Shown here piece by piece: positions 23,283 through 34,045 of a stretch of 64,000 bases of DNA. The stretch comes from Ricinus communis (Eukaryota; Streptophyta; Magnoliopsida; Malpighiales; Euphorbiaceae). The notes under the pieces were generated by a model. It saw only the letters and a list, made by a program, of their open reading frames with translations. It did no database searches and had not been told where the DNA came from. The stretch covers positions 5,506,001-5,570,000 of the forward strand of contig NC_063259.1 of NCBI RefSeq assembly GCF_019578655.1, written 5' to 3'. Within the stretch, counting starts at the first letter, position 1. Each line of letters starts with the position of its first letter. Position numbers and translations under genes: made by a program.

Positions 23283-24153
23283 TGATATGGAACCTCCATG
23301 AATAAGCTTGAGAACCCCTTTTGAATTGTGGACCCCCAACATATTAACATGAAAACCTAAGAGCCTATTTAGTTCAACCCCTAAGAAAGGTTAGAAAACA
23401 GATTACTAAGAAAGATGATCAAGAATTAGAATTTAGAAAACTTGTTCCTAGATTCCAATTTCGAAACACTCCATAAGAACATGATCAATCTACTTGAGTG
23501 TTTCTTAAGCATGCATTCTACATAAGAACACAAAGATAAAGCGAACAAGCTTTAAGGTAAAAATACCGATTATCATTCAATTTTTAACTTCAACTTTTTT
23601 TTAATTCATTACATTAAAATTCGTACTAGCCTTATGTAGGCCTTAGAAAACCCTAAATCTTAATTAATTAGGATTTACTCCAATATTTGATCTTGGTTAA
23701 AGATAAGCTTTCTAACTAAAAGAGATAACTTAAACGAAGTCCTAATTAGGTTAAAATAATGTGTGGTCGCCCAAAATAAGCCATAAAATCCTAGTTTACA
23801 TAAGTCATATAGATGGACCTCACAACATAAGCCAAGTTAGGCCCAAAGTCTTCATATTCTCTAATTCCGCTTTTTTGGTCTTTTTAAGCCCAATTAGATT
23901 CATTCAAGTGCAATAAAATGAATTAGATTAATGAGCCTTGAACTTAAATCTAATTCTCCAAGCCTTGATATGTTCTTAGCCCAAATGTCTTGGATAAGCT
24001 CATTGACTTGCAATTTGAATCGAACTAGGACTCCTAGTTAAATTAGGATTCCTAGTTGAATTAGGATTTCTTTCATTGCTTAAACTCCTAATATTATTAG
24101 GACTCATTGCAGGATTATGATTCCTAGTTGAAAGGACTCCTTATTTGATTAGG
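23283..24153 (-). repeat. LTR-R copy in reverse, 5' start lost
   Basis: On the plus strand it begins TGATATGGAACCTCC (the LTR's 3' end) and proceeds through CAACCCCTAAGAAAGG to the Asn/Pro/Arg-coding repeats at 24000-24153. It is cut within them, where K1 (CGCCGAGAATCG) resumes. With the neighbouring plus copy it makes an inverted pair about 210 bp apart. Confidence 0.8.
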
Positions 24154-24978
24154 AACGCCGAGAATCGCGGCACGCCCAAATATTCCGATTCAGGATTTGC
24201 ACTATTAGGATCTCCATCCTTCCTTGTTCCTCTAGGCACGAGAACTCATGATAATGCAAGGTTGGGCATAAGGAATCATGGGAATGCAATTAACAAGCTT
24301 GATCGGTGGCATTAGGCTTAGCTCGATGATCAAGCAAGAGAGACGTAAATCCAAGCACATAAGGGAGAAATTATATTATTTTTGATTAATCCAAGCATAA
24401 TACAAGCCAGAATTCGAGCACTTTGATGTTTGAAATGCATATAAGGAAGTAATTTGGGTTGAAGAATTTTTAGGTAGGCCCACCAGAATTTACCCTTATT
24501 TTTATTAAGCTAGCTCATAAAATTTGGGGCTACGAGAGTTGTTACCTAGTCAACTCCTCTATTGTTCTTAATTTAACTTTAGTTTATTAATCTTTATTTA
24601 TTTATTTTTTCATATTTAGCTTTTGGTCTCTTCTTATGGAATAAGGGCTTTCACACTATAAAAATCGCATGCAACTGAATACTCGAGGCTAATAAGCATA
24701 TTATTTTAGTTTTCTACATTGTAGGAAATTAAGTTATAGGTTCTTTTAAGAAATTTGTGGACTTACCAACACTCTCGCTAGCGAGCATAGACTTATCCCT
24801 CACGTTCTTTCTTTCTCTTGTGTTCTTTGTCTATGCTTGTGTTTAAATAAATTCGATTTGATCCTTACACTTAGCTGTATGGAAGAGAACAAAGAACAAG
24901 TGATTTTTTTCCTTATCGGATATGAAATCCTACCTATATTCTCATTTTTTTGTCTTTTTTTGTCTCTCTTTCTAATCT

Positions 24979-25308
24979 CTATCTAGTATATTGATTTGGC
25001 TTTATATTAGGAGCATATACATGAGTGTTGAATGAAAGTGCGTAGAAGTGGCAATCATAGGCACTGATCCAATGCTTCAATAATTGCGAAGAAAAAAAAT
25101 TAGTTGATCGTGTATTAATATCATTCTTCAAATGATCGCGGGGGAATATTTTAGAGGAAAGAGGAAACGCTGAGAATCGAGGCATGCCTAAACATTTTGA
25201 CTCAGGATTTGCACCATTAGGATCTCCATTCTTCCTTTTTCCTCTAGGCACGAGGACTCTCGATGATGCAAGGCTGGGCATAAGGAATAATGGGAACGCA
25301 ATTAACAA
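24979..25308 (-). other. Conserved antisense open frame in K1 (function unknown)
   Basis: A 109-codon frame on the minus strand with the order VLVPRGKR, GDPNGANPESK, GMPRFSAFPLSSK, NDINTRSTNFFSS and YAPNIKPNQ. Other K1 copies keep long parts of the same frame open: 26023-26325, 27008-27274, 17745-17981 and 60298-60510, all minus. I recognise no family, and there is no signal peptide or membrane segment. It may be real but decayed coding sequence or a by-product of low stop density; copies at 15085 and 17828 are frameshifted. Confidence 0.35.
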
Positions 25309-25664
25309 GCTTGATGAGTAGCATTGGGGCTTAGTTTGATGATCAAGTAGGAGAGATATAAATCCACACGCATAAGGGAGAAATCATGTTGTTTTTTATT
25401 AATCCAAGCGTAATAGAAGCCGAAATTCGAGCTCTTTGATGTTTGAAATGCATACAACGAAATAATTCAGATCGGAGTGTTTTTAGGTAGGCCTACACGA
25501 TTTTATCCTTATTTTTGTTAAACTAGCTTATAAAATTTGGGACTACAAGAATTGTTGCCCAATCAACTCCTCTTTGGTTCTTGATTTGACTTTAGTTTAT
25601 TAATCTTTATTTATTCATTTATTCATATTTAGCTTCTAGTCTTTTCTTCTTATGGAATGAGGCC

Positions 25665-25690
25665 TTTCGCACTATAAAAACTGCATGCAA
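25665..25690 (+). promoter_or_regulatory. TATA-like element in K1 unit (candidate)
   Basis: CACTATAAAAACTGCATGC lies after an A/T tract in most K1 units (also near 14797, 24654 and 26682) and is followed by a region ending in GGTTCTTTCAAGAA. The spacing and context are like an LTR promoter and R-U5. No transcript data are available, so this remains a pattern only. Confidence 0.35.
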
Positions 25691-27289
25691 CCAAATACTT
25701 GAGGCTAATGAGCCTATTATTCTAGTTTTTTACTTTGCAGGAATAAAGTTATGTGTTCTTTCAAGAAATTTGTCGACTTATCAACACTTGTGCTAGTGAG
25801 CATAGACTTATTCCTCACATCCTTCCTTTCTCTTATGTTCTTTGTCTACGCTTGTGTTTAAATCAATTCTATTTGATCCTCACACTTATCCGTGTGGAAG
25901 AGAATAAAGAACATGTGATTACTTTCCTTATCAGATCTGAAATCCTACTTGTATTCTCATTTTATTTGTTTCTTTTGTGCCTCTCTTTCTAATCTCTATG
26001 TAGTATGTTGGTTTAGTTTTATTTAGGAAGCATGAACACCAGTGTTCTGTGAATGCCCATGGAAGCAGCAATTGTAGGCACCGATACAATGCTTCAACGA
26101 GTGCGAAGAAAGAAAATTTGTTGACCATGTATTGATATCGTTTTTTGAATTATCATAGAGGAATCTTTTAGATGAAAGAAGGAATGCCGAGAATGGAGGC
26201 ATACCCAAATATTCTGACTCAGGATTTGCAGCATTAGGATCTCCATCCTCCCTTTTTCCTCTAGGCATGAGGACTCCTGATGATGCAAGGTTGGGCGTAA
26301 GGATTAATGGGAACGCAATTAACAAGCTTGACAGATGGCATTTGGGCTTAGCTTGAGGATCAAGGAGGAGAGACGTAAATCCACATGCGTAAGGGAGTAA
26401 TTAGGTTGTTTTTTATTAATCCAAGCCTAATACAAGCCAAAATTCGAGCGCTTTAATGTGGAATGCATATAATGAAGTAATTTTGGTCGGAGTATTTTTA
26501 GGTAGGCCCACCCGAATTTACCCTTATTTTTATAAAGCTGGCTCAGAAAGTTTAAGACTACGAGAGTTGTTGCCTAGTCAACTCCTCTCTTGTTCTTTAT
26601 TTGACTTTAGTTTATTAATCCTTATTTATTTATTTATTCATATTTAGCTTCTAGTCTCTTATTATGGAATGAGGGCTTTCGCACTATAAAAATCGCACGC
26701 AATCGAATACTTGAGGCTAATGAGCATATTATTTCAGTTTTCTACCTTGCAAAAAATCAAGTTATCGGTTCTTTCAAGAAATTTGTGGACTTATCAACAC
26801 TCGCGCTAGCGAGCATAGACTTATCCCTCACGTCCTTCCTTTCTCTTGTGTTCTTTGTCTATGCTTATGTTTAAATCAATTTGATTTGATCCTTATGCTT
26901 AGCAGTATGGAAGAGAACAAAAAACATGTGATTTCTTTCCTTATCAGATATGAAATCCTACCTATATTCTGATTTTTTTCTTTTATGTCTCTCTTTCTAA
27001 TCTCTATCTAGTATATTGGTTTGGTTTTATATGGGGAGCAAACACAAGTGTTGAGTGTGAGCGTATGGAAGTGGTAATCATAGGCACTGATCCAATGCTT
27101 ACAGGAATGCGAAGAAAGAAAATTAGTTGATCGTGTACTGAGATCATTCTCCGAATAATCACGGAGGAATCTTTTAAAGGTAAGAGGGAAAGCCGAGAAT
27201 CGAATCATGACCAAATATTTTGACTCAGGATTTGTACCATTAGGATCTTCATCCTTCCTTCTTCCTCTAATCACGAGGACTCTTGTAAA

Positions 27290-27574
27290 GCGAGTTGTTG
27301 AATATTGATTATTTTGGAGTTAATTCTTTTTTTTTGTTCTTTATGAATTTGGTGAATTTATCCAGTGAAGGCTTGGTATTTTACAAATTTAGTTTAATCT
27401 AAATTTTTATTTATGTTAAACAGCCTTTAATTCTTTATAAATAAGGTGCTTAAGTACAAGTTGTTTAAGGGTCCTATTGGGAGTTAGAGGTTCTTTGCTT
27501 GATTAAGTGAACGATCCTTAGTGAAGACATCAACATTGAATACGGGTTTGGCACAAGTTAGCCACGTTCGTATC
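27290..27574 (+). repeat. LTR-S fragment, 3' end
   Basis: The plus-strand counterpart of 16929 and 37398: AGCCTTTAATTCTTTATAAATAAGG, GATCCTTAGTGAAGACATCAAC, ending GCCACGTTCGTATCA at 27574, the LTR terminus. The 5' part is missing, replaced by K1. Confidence 0.72.
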
Positions 27575-28481
27575 AACCAGCCTAGGAAAGGGTATGGAAA
27601 GCTTGAAGATGATGGTAAGAGTTGCTAGATCAAGCCCAAATAGAAAAAGCTAAGGATCTTAACGAATATGGACATAGAGAGCAAGATCAAGTGCAATGGT
27701 CTAAGGATCCAAAAGCCTTGCCACAAGACCCTATTACTAGATTAAGAGCTAAAAAGTATCAAAAGGCCTTAACGAAGCATATCTAAGGCTTAGCATTCCA
27801 CATGTGGGCAGACCAAGGAGATTAATTGAGACAAGATAGTGTGGGTCACATCTCTTTTAATATATTATAAGTCCAAGTTCAAGATGGGCCAGTTCTACAA
27901 GCCACATTTGGGCTTTAGTCCAAGCTTCTTATATGCGCCTATTTAGCTTACACTTAAATAAGGCCCATGCGCATGATTTGTTTTTAGATTAGGGTTTTTG
28001 CCATAAGGCCCTATTACTAGATTAAGAGCTAAGAAGTATCAAGAGGCCTTAACAAAGCATATCTAAGGCTTAGCATTCCACATGTGGGCAGACCAAGGAG
28101 ATTAATTGAGACAAGATAGTGTGGGTCACATCTCTTTTAATATATTATAAGTCCAAGTTCAAGATGGGCCAGTTCTACAAGCCACATTTGGGCTTTAATT
28201 TAAGCTTCTTATATGGGCCTATTTAGCTTACACTTAAATAAGGCCCATGCGCATGATTTGTGTTTAGATTAGGGTTTTCTTTACTTGCTCTGGGCGGCTA
28301 CTTATATGTTTTAGCTTAATTAGGAATTGTCTTTAGTTATCTTTTAATTAGGAAGATTATCTCTATCCTTTTGAGATATGTTTCCTAAGTAAGCTAGGAC
28401 TCGGGTTTTTTTAGGCTTATAAAGCTTAAAATGAATTTCTTTATAGATTTTAACTTATCAATAATATTTACAGTAATTTTC
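27575..28481 (+). repeat. LTR-Q: chromovirus-type LTR fragment with internal 280-bp duplication
   Basis: Contains DPITRLRAKKYQKALTKHI (from about 27727), the PITRxRAKK tail typical of the end of a chromovirus polyprotein, followed by noncoding LTR-like sequence with CTTTTAATTAGG and TATAAAGC. The segment 27731-28010 is repeated at 28011-28284 with only a few differences. It ends at about 28481, where K1 resumes. Confidence 0.7.
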
Positions 28482-29057
28482 CTTTTTTTCTTTTATGTTC
28501 TTTGTCTACTCTTGTGTTTAAATCAATTCGATTTGATCCTTACGCTTAGCCATATGGAAAATTAGGCTTTATTAAACTTAACTCTCCATGTGGATTTGGT
28601 GCTTTGGTCCAAATATCTTGAATAAGCCCGTTTAAGGCCTCCTTCATTCTTTTGGCTTTAGCCCTTGTAATTGGGCCTCTCTTGACATTTGGGCTTAGAA
28701 CATGATCTCATTGACTTGGTTGGCTACTTGGCTCCTTGGGCTTTGGGTTTGCATTAGTTCCTCTAGGCACGATGACTTCTTATGACATAAGCATTGGCAT
28801 AAAGAATAATAAAAACTTAATTGACAAGCTTAACTGGTAGCATTGAGGCTTAGCTTAATGATCAAGCAGGACGAGATGTAAATCCATGCTCGTAAGGGAT
28901 AAATATGAATATGAGTAAATAAATAAAGAAAGAACTAGAGGCTAAATATGAATAAATAAATAAAGAAAGATGAATAAATTGAAGTCCAATTAAGAACAAG
29001 AGAGGGGTTGATTGGTCAACAACTCTCGTGGTTCCAAATTTTATGACCCAACTTAAT
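28482..29057. repeat. K1 fragments around a reversed LTR-P piece
   Basis: 28482-28556 is plus-strand K1 (TTTGTCTACTCTTGTGTTTAA). 28557-28755 is a minus-strand LTR-P fragment whose complement reads GPITRAKAKRMKEALNG, an unbroken version of the polyprotein end. 28757-28905 is plus K1, then it flips to minus K1 (ATGAATAAATAAATAAAG) up to about 29057. Confidence 0.65.
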
Positions 29058-29714
29058 AGCTTTAAGGTTTAAAAACCAATTATCATTCAGCTTCAACTTT
29101 AACTTAATTTCTTTATTACATCATAATTCATACTAGCCTTATATAGGCCTTAAAAAACCCTAAATCTTAACTTATAAGAATTTACATCTCATATAGGATA
29201 AAGATAACCTTCCTAACTAAAAGAGATAACTTAAATAAAGTCCTAATTATGTTAAAATACATGTGTAGCTGCCCATAATAAGCCATAAAACCCTAATTTA
29301 CATAAGTCATGTGGATAGCACTCATAACATAAGCCAAGTTAGGCCCAAAGTCTTCATATGCTCCAATTAACTTTTTTGGTCTTTTTAAGCCCAATTAGTT
29401 TCATTCAAACCTAATAAACTGAATTAGATTAATGAGCCTTGAACTTAAATCCAATTCTTCAAGCCTTGAAGTGTCCTTAGCCCAAAATTCTTAGATAAGC
29501 TCATTGACTTTTAATTTGAATCGAATTAGGACTCCTAGTTGAATTAGGATTTCTTTCATTGCTTGAACTCCTAATATCATCAGGACTCATTACAGGATTA
29601 GAATTCCTAGTTGAGTTAACACTCCTTATTGGATTAGGATTCCTTGAGCTAGTAGGATTTGTATCATCAAGGCTCCTTTTTGGAGTAGGATTCATTGTGC
29701 TAGTTTGGTTAGTA
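29058..29714 (-). repeat. LTR-R copy in reverse, 3' end clipped
   Basis: Plus-strand order GCTTTAAGGTTTAAAAACC, AATTCATACTAGCCTTATATAGG, then the coding repeats. The minus frame 29501-29695 begins MNPTPKRSLDDTNPTSSRNP and keeps about ten Arg-Asn/Ser-Pro units open. It ends near GGTTAGTATCC at 29714 (expected GTTCGTATCA). It joins Chr-A sequence directly. Confidence 0.72.
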
Positions 29715-29850
29715 TCCTAAGGAGACCAACCTGACCGAAGCTAACAAAATAGAGGTTACTCGCTAGCCTTTGGTTGGGGCTTCATTACTTAGTTACGACT
29801 TCTTCCTTCGCTTTAAGAAGATTGATGCCTAGACCAGTGCTTTACTCTAT

Positions 29851-30016
29851 TTGCTGACTAGAGGTGATCCTTTGGTTGCTAGGTGCACACCTAATGCGCA
29901 AATGAAGGAGGACAACATATTCCACAATAGATGCCATGTTCAAGGTAAGACATGCAATGTCATTATTGATAGTGGTAGTTGTACAAACATTGCTAGCACT
30001 TTGATGGTAGAGAAAT
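29851..30016 (+). pseudogene. Chr-A protease, first half
   Basis: Reads NRCHVQGKTCNVIIDSGSCT, with the aspartic protease active site DSG and the usual Cys-rich context of plant chromoviruses. It stops inside VEKL, where Chr-B is inserted at 30017. The protease continues at 34046 on the other side. The open frame apparently extending to 30057 is Chr-B LTR sequence. Confidence 0.85.
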
Positions 30017-30900
30017 TGATAGGAAATTATCATCTCAGCAACCATACACCCCAATAACTATTTAGTTATGATACATATCGAATGCAAGAAAACACCCTCC
30101 AATCAAGATGATTTTAAAACCCAATGATCTCCTCAAGTGAAGTTAGGGAAATCTAGTTCCAACAATGAAACTAGCACTTGAATTCAACTCCAAATGCCAC
30201 AAACCAAGTATGATTTGATAAGTTAAGAATCAAACATAAGATTTTGGTTAGAGAATGCTACAAACTAAAAATAGTTTGATAAGTTCAAAGTTAATATGCT
30301 ATAAACTAAAAATAGTTTGATAAGTTCAAAGTTCATGCAAGAACTTAAGTAAAAACACTCACAAAGAGCAAATAAGGATTATCATTCATCAATTAATTTT
30401 TACAAATGAATTTGGCTTTGATATTTATAGCCAAAACAAGACAAAGAACCCTAAATGGATGTCTTTTGAGCTTTTCCACATTTTCCCCTTTAATCCCCAT
30501 TAAAACGCATTAAAAGTGGTTGTTTTTACATTGATGGTACTCATTTTATAACTCCCAAATGACAACTAATCCTGTGTATCCATTTTATAACTCCAAATTA
30601 TAACTAATCATGTGCATCCATTGTGTAACTCCAAATGACAACTAATCATACCCTAACTTAAGAAAACCTAATAAAAATGAAAATAAAAAGGTTTCAAATG
30701 AATTGTATTGGACCTTTGAGTTCAGCCTAAACTGATTGCACTAAATTGATTTTGGTCTCTCTTTGCAATCTTAAGCCTTAGGCTAAGCCTTGTTGTGTTT
30801 GAACACTCCAAATATCTTTAATTAAGTCCAACAAAGCTTCTTGTATTGGATCTCCTTCAAAGCTTAAAGTATCATTTGTAGTTCTTGTCTTGTTATATCA
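30017..30900 (-). repeat. 3' LTR of Chr-B
   Basis: 884 bp. On the minus strand it starts TGATATAACAAGAC at 30900 and ends TTTCCTATCA at 30017. It lacks the roughly 22 bases that carry the LMTRSKSK codons in the other LTR and has an extra duplicated ATAGTTTGATAAGTTCAAAG segment near 30250-30330. Confidence 0.9.
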
Positions 30901-30914
30901 TTCCCTCTCTCCTC
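30901..30914 (-). promoter_or_regulatory. Polypurine tract of Chr-B
   Basis: On the minus strand GAGGAGAGAGGGAA sits directly before the 3' LTR start TGATATAAC. Confidence 0.85.
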
Positions 30915-31223
30915 GTAAGGATTCATCCTCGAATCACCCTCATTGTCAACTTTATGACCTACATCAAATAAAGAAAGATCAGTAAATCCATAGGAGTTAA
31001 TGGATTCAATCCATATACAACCTTTGCATACACATTTATTTTTCTTTCACTCTCATCTCCCTTGTTTTCTCTCACCTTGTGTTTCCCGTTACATTCACTT
31101 TTACCACTTACTTCACCTTTTTATTTTATCACTATTTCTTGCTCCCTCCCAAATTTTTCCCCATATGAAGATTCAGGCTCTTCATATTATTATTTAATTC
31201 TCATTTGATCATCAAAAATTGCC

Positions 31224-31604
31224 TTGGGAGGTGATGGTCCAAGATTGAACTTTTATCCATCAATAGTCAAGGAATATCGATTCTTAAACCCATCACAAAT
31301 CACACGCCTATCATATATCATATTGCCAAAGTCTTCCCAACAAAAAATGTCCAGCATACATGGAAACCACATCACAAAGCACCTCATCCTTATATCTCCC
31401 AATGGAAAAAGAAATTAGTGCTTGATTATTTACCTTCACAATACCACTATCATTCAAGCATTGCAACTTGTAAGGCCTTGGGTGTTTGGTAGTTGGTAAT
31501 TTCAATTTCTCCACAAGCAAAGTACTAGTAACATTAGTACAACTTCCACTATCAACAATTGTGTTACATAACTTATTAGTAATTAAACAATGAGTATGAA
31601 ACAA
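31224..31604 (-). pseudogene. Chr-B protease
   Basis: The open frame 31311-31604 contains NTIVDSGSCTNVTSTLLVEKL (read in two parts: active site DSG near its start, then VEKL) and HFLLGRLWQYDI, where relatives have LLGRPWQ. A stop follows, but the sequence goes on to a readable NRYSLTIDG near 31270 and MRIK near 31205. Beyond that point the homology ends, and the entire RT-to-integrase part is absent before the purine tract. Confidence 0.82.
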
Positions 31605-31645
31605 ATTCTTACACTGCTCTCCATGTTCATCATGTTTACAGTGCG

Positions 31646-32560
31646 TTATACTACTAACATATCCCCTTTACCATAGAAAACATCACTGACATTCTCTAAA
31701 GTTGGCATGTCATCATTCTCATCATCATTTTTATTTTCTCTTTCAGATTCAATAATTCCATCTCTAATAATCATGGTCCTTTTATTAGGGCAATCACGTG
31801 TATAATGACCATGTCTAAGACACTTAAAACACTTCAAGTTTCTAGATTGATTAGCTTGATTCTCAACTTTATGTTTGCTGCCTATTTCATTTTTATTCTT
31901 ATTCTCATCCACTTTAGGCTTAGCAAATTTATTATCCTTTTTACTACAATTTAATTTCCAATTAGAAGAATTAGAATTCGAATTAAGTTTAGAATCAAAC
32001 TTACTTGGACCTTTTTGCTTGAGTTGCCTTTCATTCTTTATGGCCACATTCACCATGTCCTCAAGCTCCATATAATGTTGCAACTCCACAAGATCAACAA
32101 TATTCTTGTTTAGGCCATTCAAAAATCTTGCATGGTAGCCTCTCTATCCTCCTCCATATTTGCTTTAATCATAGCTATTTCCATTTCTTTGTGGTACTCC
32201 TCCACACTCATGGTTCCTTGCCTTAGAGTTTGCAATCGATGATGCAAATCTCTATAGTAATGGTTAGGAATGAACCTCTTCCTCGTGATGCGTTTCATCT
32301 CCATCCATGTCCTTGTTGGTCTTTCTCCATTTCATCTCCTTTCCCTATAGAATTGATGCCACCAAACACTAGCATAATCACAAAACTCAATGACGATAAG
32401 TTTTACCTTCTTCTCCTCCAAATAATTATGGCACTCGAAGATCATCTCCATCTTTTACTCCCATTCCAAGTAGAGATCAGGATCATTCTTTTCTTAAAAG
32501 GAAGGAATTTTCATTTTGATGCTACGTAGGTTGTGATCTACACCATCTTTCCTTGATCTC
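31646..32560 (-). pseudogene. gag: Chr-B gag with zinc knuckle
   Basis: The capsid domain reads from about 32540 downward in pieces (PDLYLEWE, MEMIFECHNYLEE), then 32119-32304 is open (RKRFIPNHYYRDLHHRLQ, TMSVEEYHKEME). A one-base shift leads to 31646-32122, which holds the basic linker and the CCHC zinc knuckle [14 protein letters not shown] near 31800-31840. The order and content are normal for a chromovirus gag; the frameshift at about 32120 and a stop near 32460 break it. Confidence 0.85.
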
Positions 32561-33159
32561 CTATTGTGTCTCCTAGGATGGCCATAGAAACACTGCCTCA
32601 TGTGTTTCTCTTAATTAAAATGTCACATCACTTGTTTTCCACTCAAGGTTTGGCTTTTCTCAATACTAGTCTTACCATTATTGCCTTTTACCTCTCTTGC
32701 TTTTGCTTTAGGTTCTTGGATGAACTAGTCACCTAAACAAATCAAATTAGATTATGGAAATTCAATGGAGTGGAAAGAAAAGGTTGGTCTATATCAAGTT
32801 GTTAGGTAAGGCCAAATTTAAAGTAGCTAGACACAAGAAAACAATGAAAGACAATAATAGAATAGGTTTTTTATGCCACTCAAACCTTCTTTTTGTTTGA
32901 TCTTTTAATTTGTTTTTATTTTTTTATGATAATAACAAAAGTGAAAAGCAATTAAGAACAACACAAAGAGATTAACAAGAAGGGACAATAAAAATTTATT
33001 TTATGAACACAAAGGTGTAAACTTTAAAAAGAAAGAGTACTTAAAAGGATACATAATTGAAACAAATAGAATTCGGCATAAATAAAGAAAAAGTGAAGAA
33101 GATGAGAAACTTCAATAGCACACAAAACACAAAGATAAGCAAACCTCAACTTAAAGCAA
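32561..33159 (-). other. Chr-B leader between primer site and gag
   Basis: Noncoding on both strands, A-rich on the plus strand, with no motif beyond a short poly(T) at 32917-32925. Such leaders are usual in plant chromoviruses. Confidence 0.6.
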
Positions 33160-33171
33160 GCTTTGATACCA
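33160..33171 (-). promoter_or_regulatory. Primer binding site of Chr-B (initiator tRNA-Met)
   Basis: The minus-strand sequence TGGTATCAAAGC is the initiator-Met primer site TGGTATCAGAGC with one mismatch. It lies two bases inside the 5' LTR end. Confidence 0.9.
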
Positions 33172-33173
33172 AA

Positions 33174-34045
33174 TGATAGGAAATCATCATCTTAGCAACC
33201 ATACAAACCAATAACTATTTACTTATGATACATATGGAATGCAAGAAAACACCCTCCAATCAAGATGATTCTAAAACCCAAGGATCTCCTCAAGTGAAGT
33301 TAGAGAAATCTAGTTCCAATAATGAAACTAGCATTTGAACTCAACTCTAACCGCCAAAAACCAAGTATGATTTGATAAGTTAAAAATCAAACAGAAGATT
33401 TTGGTTAGAGAAGGCCGTAAACTAAAAATAGTTTGATAAGTTCAAAGTTCATACAAGAACTTCAGCAAAAACACTCACAAAGAGCAAATAAAGATTATCA
33501 TTCATCAATTGATTTTTACAAATGAATTTGGCTTTGATATTTATAGCCAAAACAATACAAAGAACCCTAAGTGGATGTCTTTTGAGCTTTCCCATGTTTT
33601 CCCTTTTAATCCCCATTAAAACTCATTAAAAGTGGTTGTTTTTACATTGATGTCACTCATTTTGTAACTCCTCAATGACAACTAATCATGTGCATCCATT
33701 TTGTAACTCCAAATTATAATTAATCATGTGCATCCATTGTGTAACTCCAAATGACAACTAATCACACCCCAACTTAAGAAGACCTAATAAAAATGAAAAT
33801 AGAAAGGCTTCAAATGAATTTTATTGGACCTTTGAGTTCAGCCCAAATTTATTGCACTAAATTGATGATTTTGGTCCATTTTTGTAATCCTAAGCCTTCG
33901 GCTAAGCCTTGTTGTGTTTGAACACTCCAAATATCCTTAATTTAAGCCCAACAAAGCTTCTTGCATCCTTTTGGACTTGGATCTTGTCATTAGACCTCCT
34001 TGAAAGCTTAAAGGATCATTTGTAGTTCTTATTTTTATTGTATCA
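33174..34045 (-). repeat. 5' LTR of Chr-B
   Basis: 872 bp, starting TGATACAATAAAAATAAG at 34045 on the minus strand. Near its start it encodes GGLMTRSKSKRMQEALLGLN (minus frame 33937-34119), the polyprotein C-terminal motif, which shows that in this family the ORF ran into the LTR. Confidence 0.9.

Larger units (their letters stand above)
24154..27289 (+). repeat. K1 tandem array, about three head-to-tail units of 1.01 kb
   Basis: The anchor GCYGAGAATSG occurs at 24157, 25169, 26186 and 27192, periods 1012, 1017 and 1006. Every unit has the same order: GGATTTGCACCATTAGGATC, GATGATGCAAGG, GACGTAAATCCA, TAATCCAAGC, a TTATTTATTTATTCATATTTAG tract, ACTATAAAAA, GACTTATCAACACT, and GGCAATCATAGGCAC. 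Units differ by many substitutions, so the array is not very young. It could be a satellite or a tandemly multiplied LTR-like sequence: the ACTATAAAAA plus following region resembles a promoter and R-U5. Confidence 0.88.
30017..34045 (-). mobile_element. Chr-B: nested non-autonomous chromovirus with both LTRs
   Basis: A 4029-bp minus-strand element inserted in the Chr-A protease codons. LTRs lie at both ends, with an initiator-Met primer site, gag and protease, but no RT, RNase H or integrase. The flanks are GAAAT (30012-30016) and GCAAT (34046-34050), a 5-bp target duplication with one mismatch. Without pol it must have relied on enzymes from related elements, unless the deletion came after insertion. 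Confidence 0.9.
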
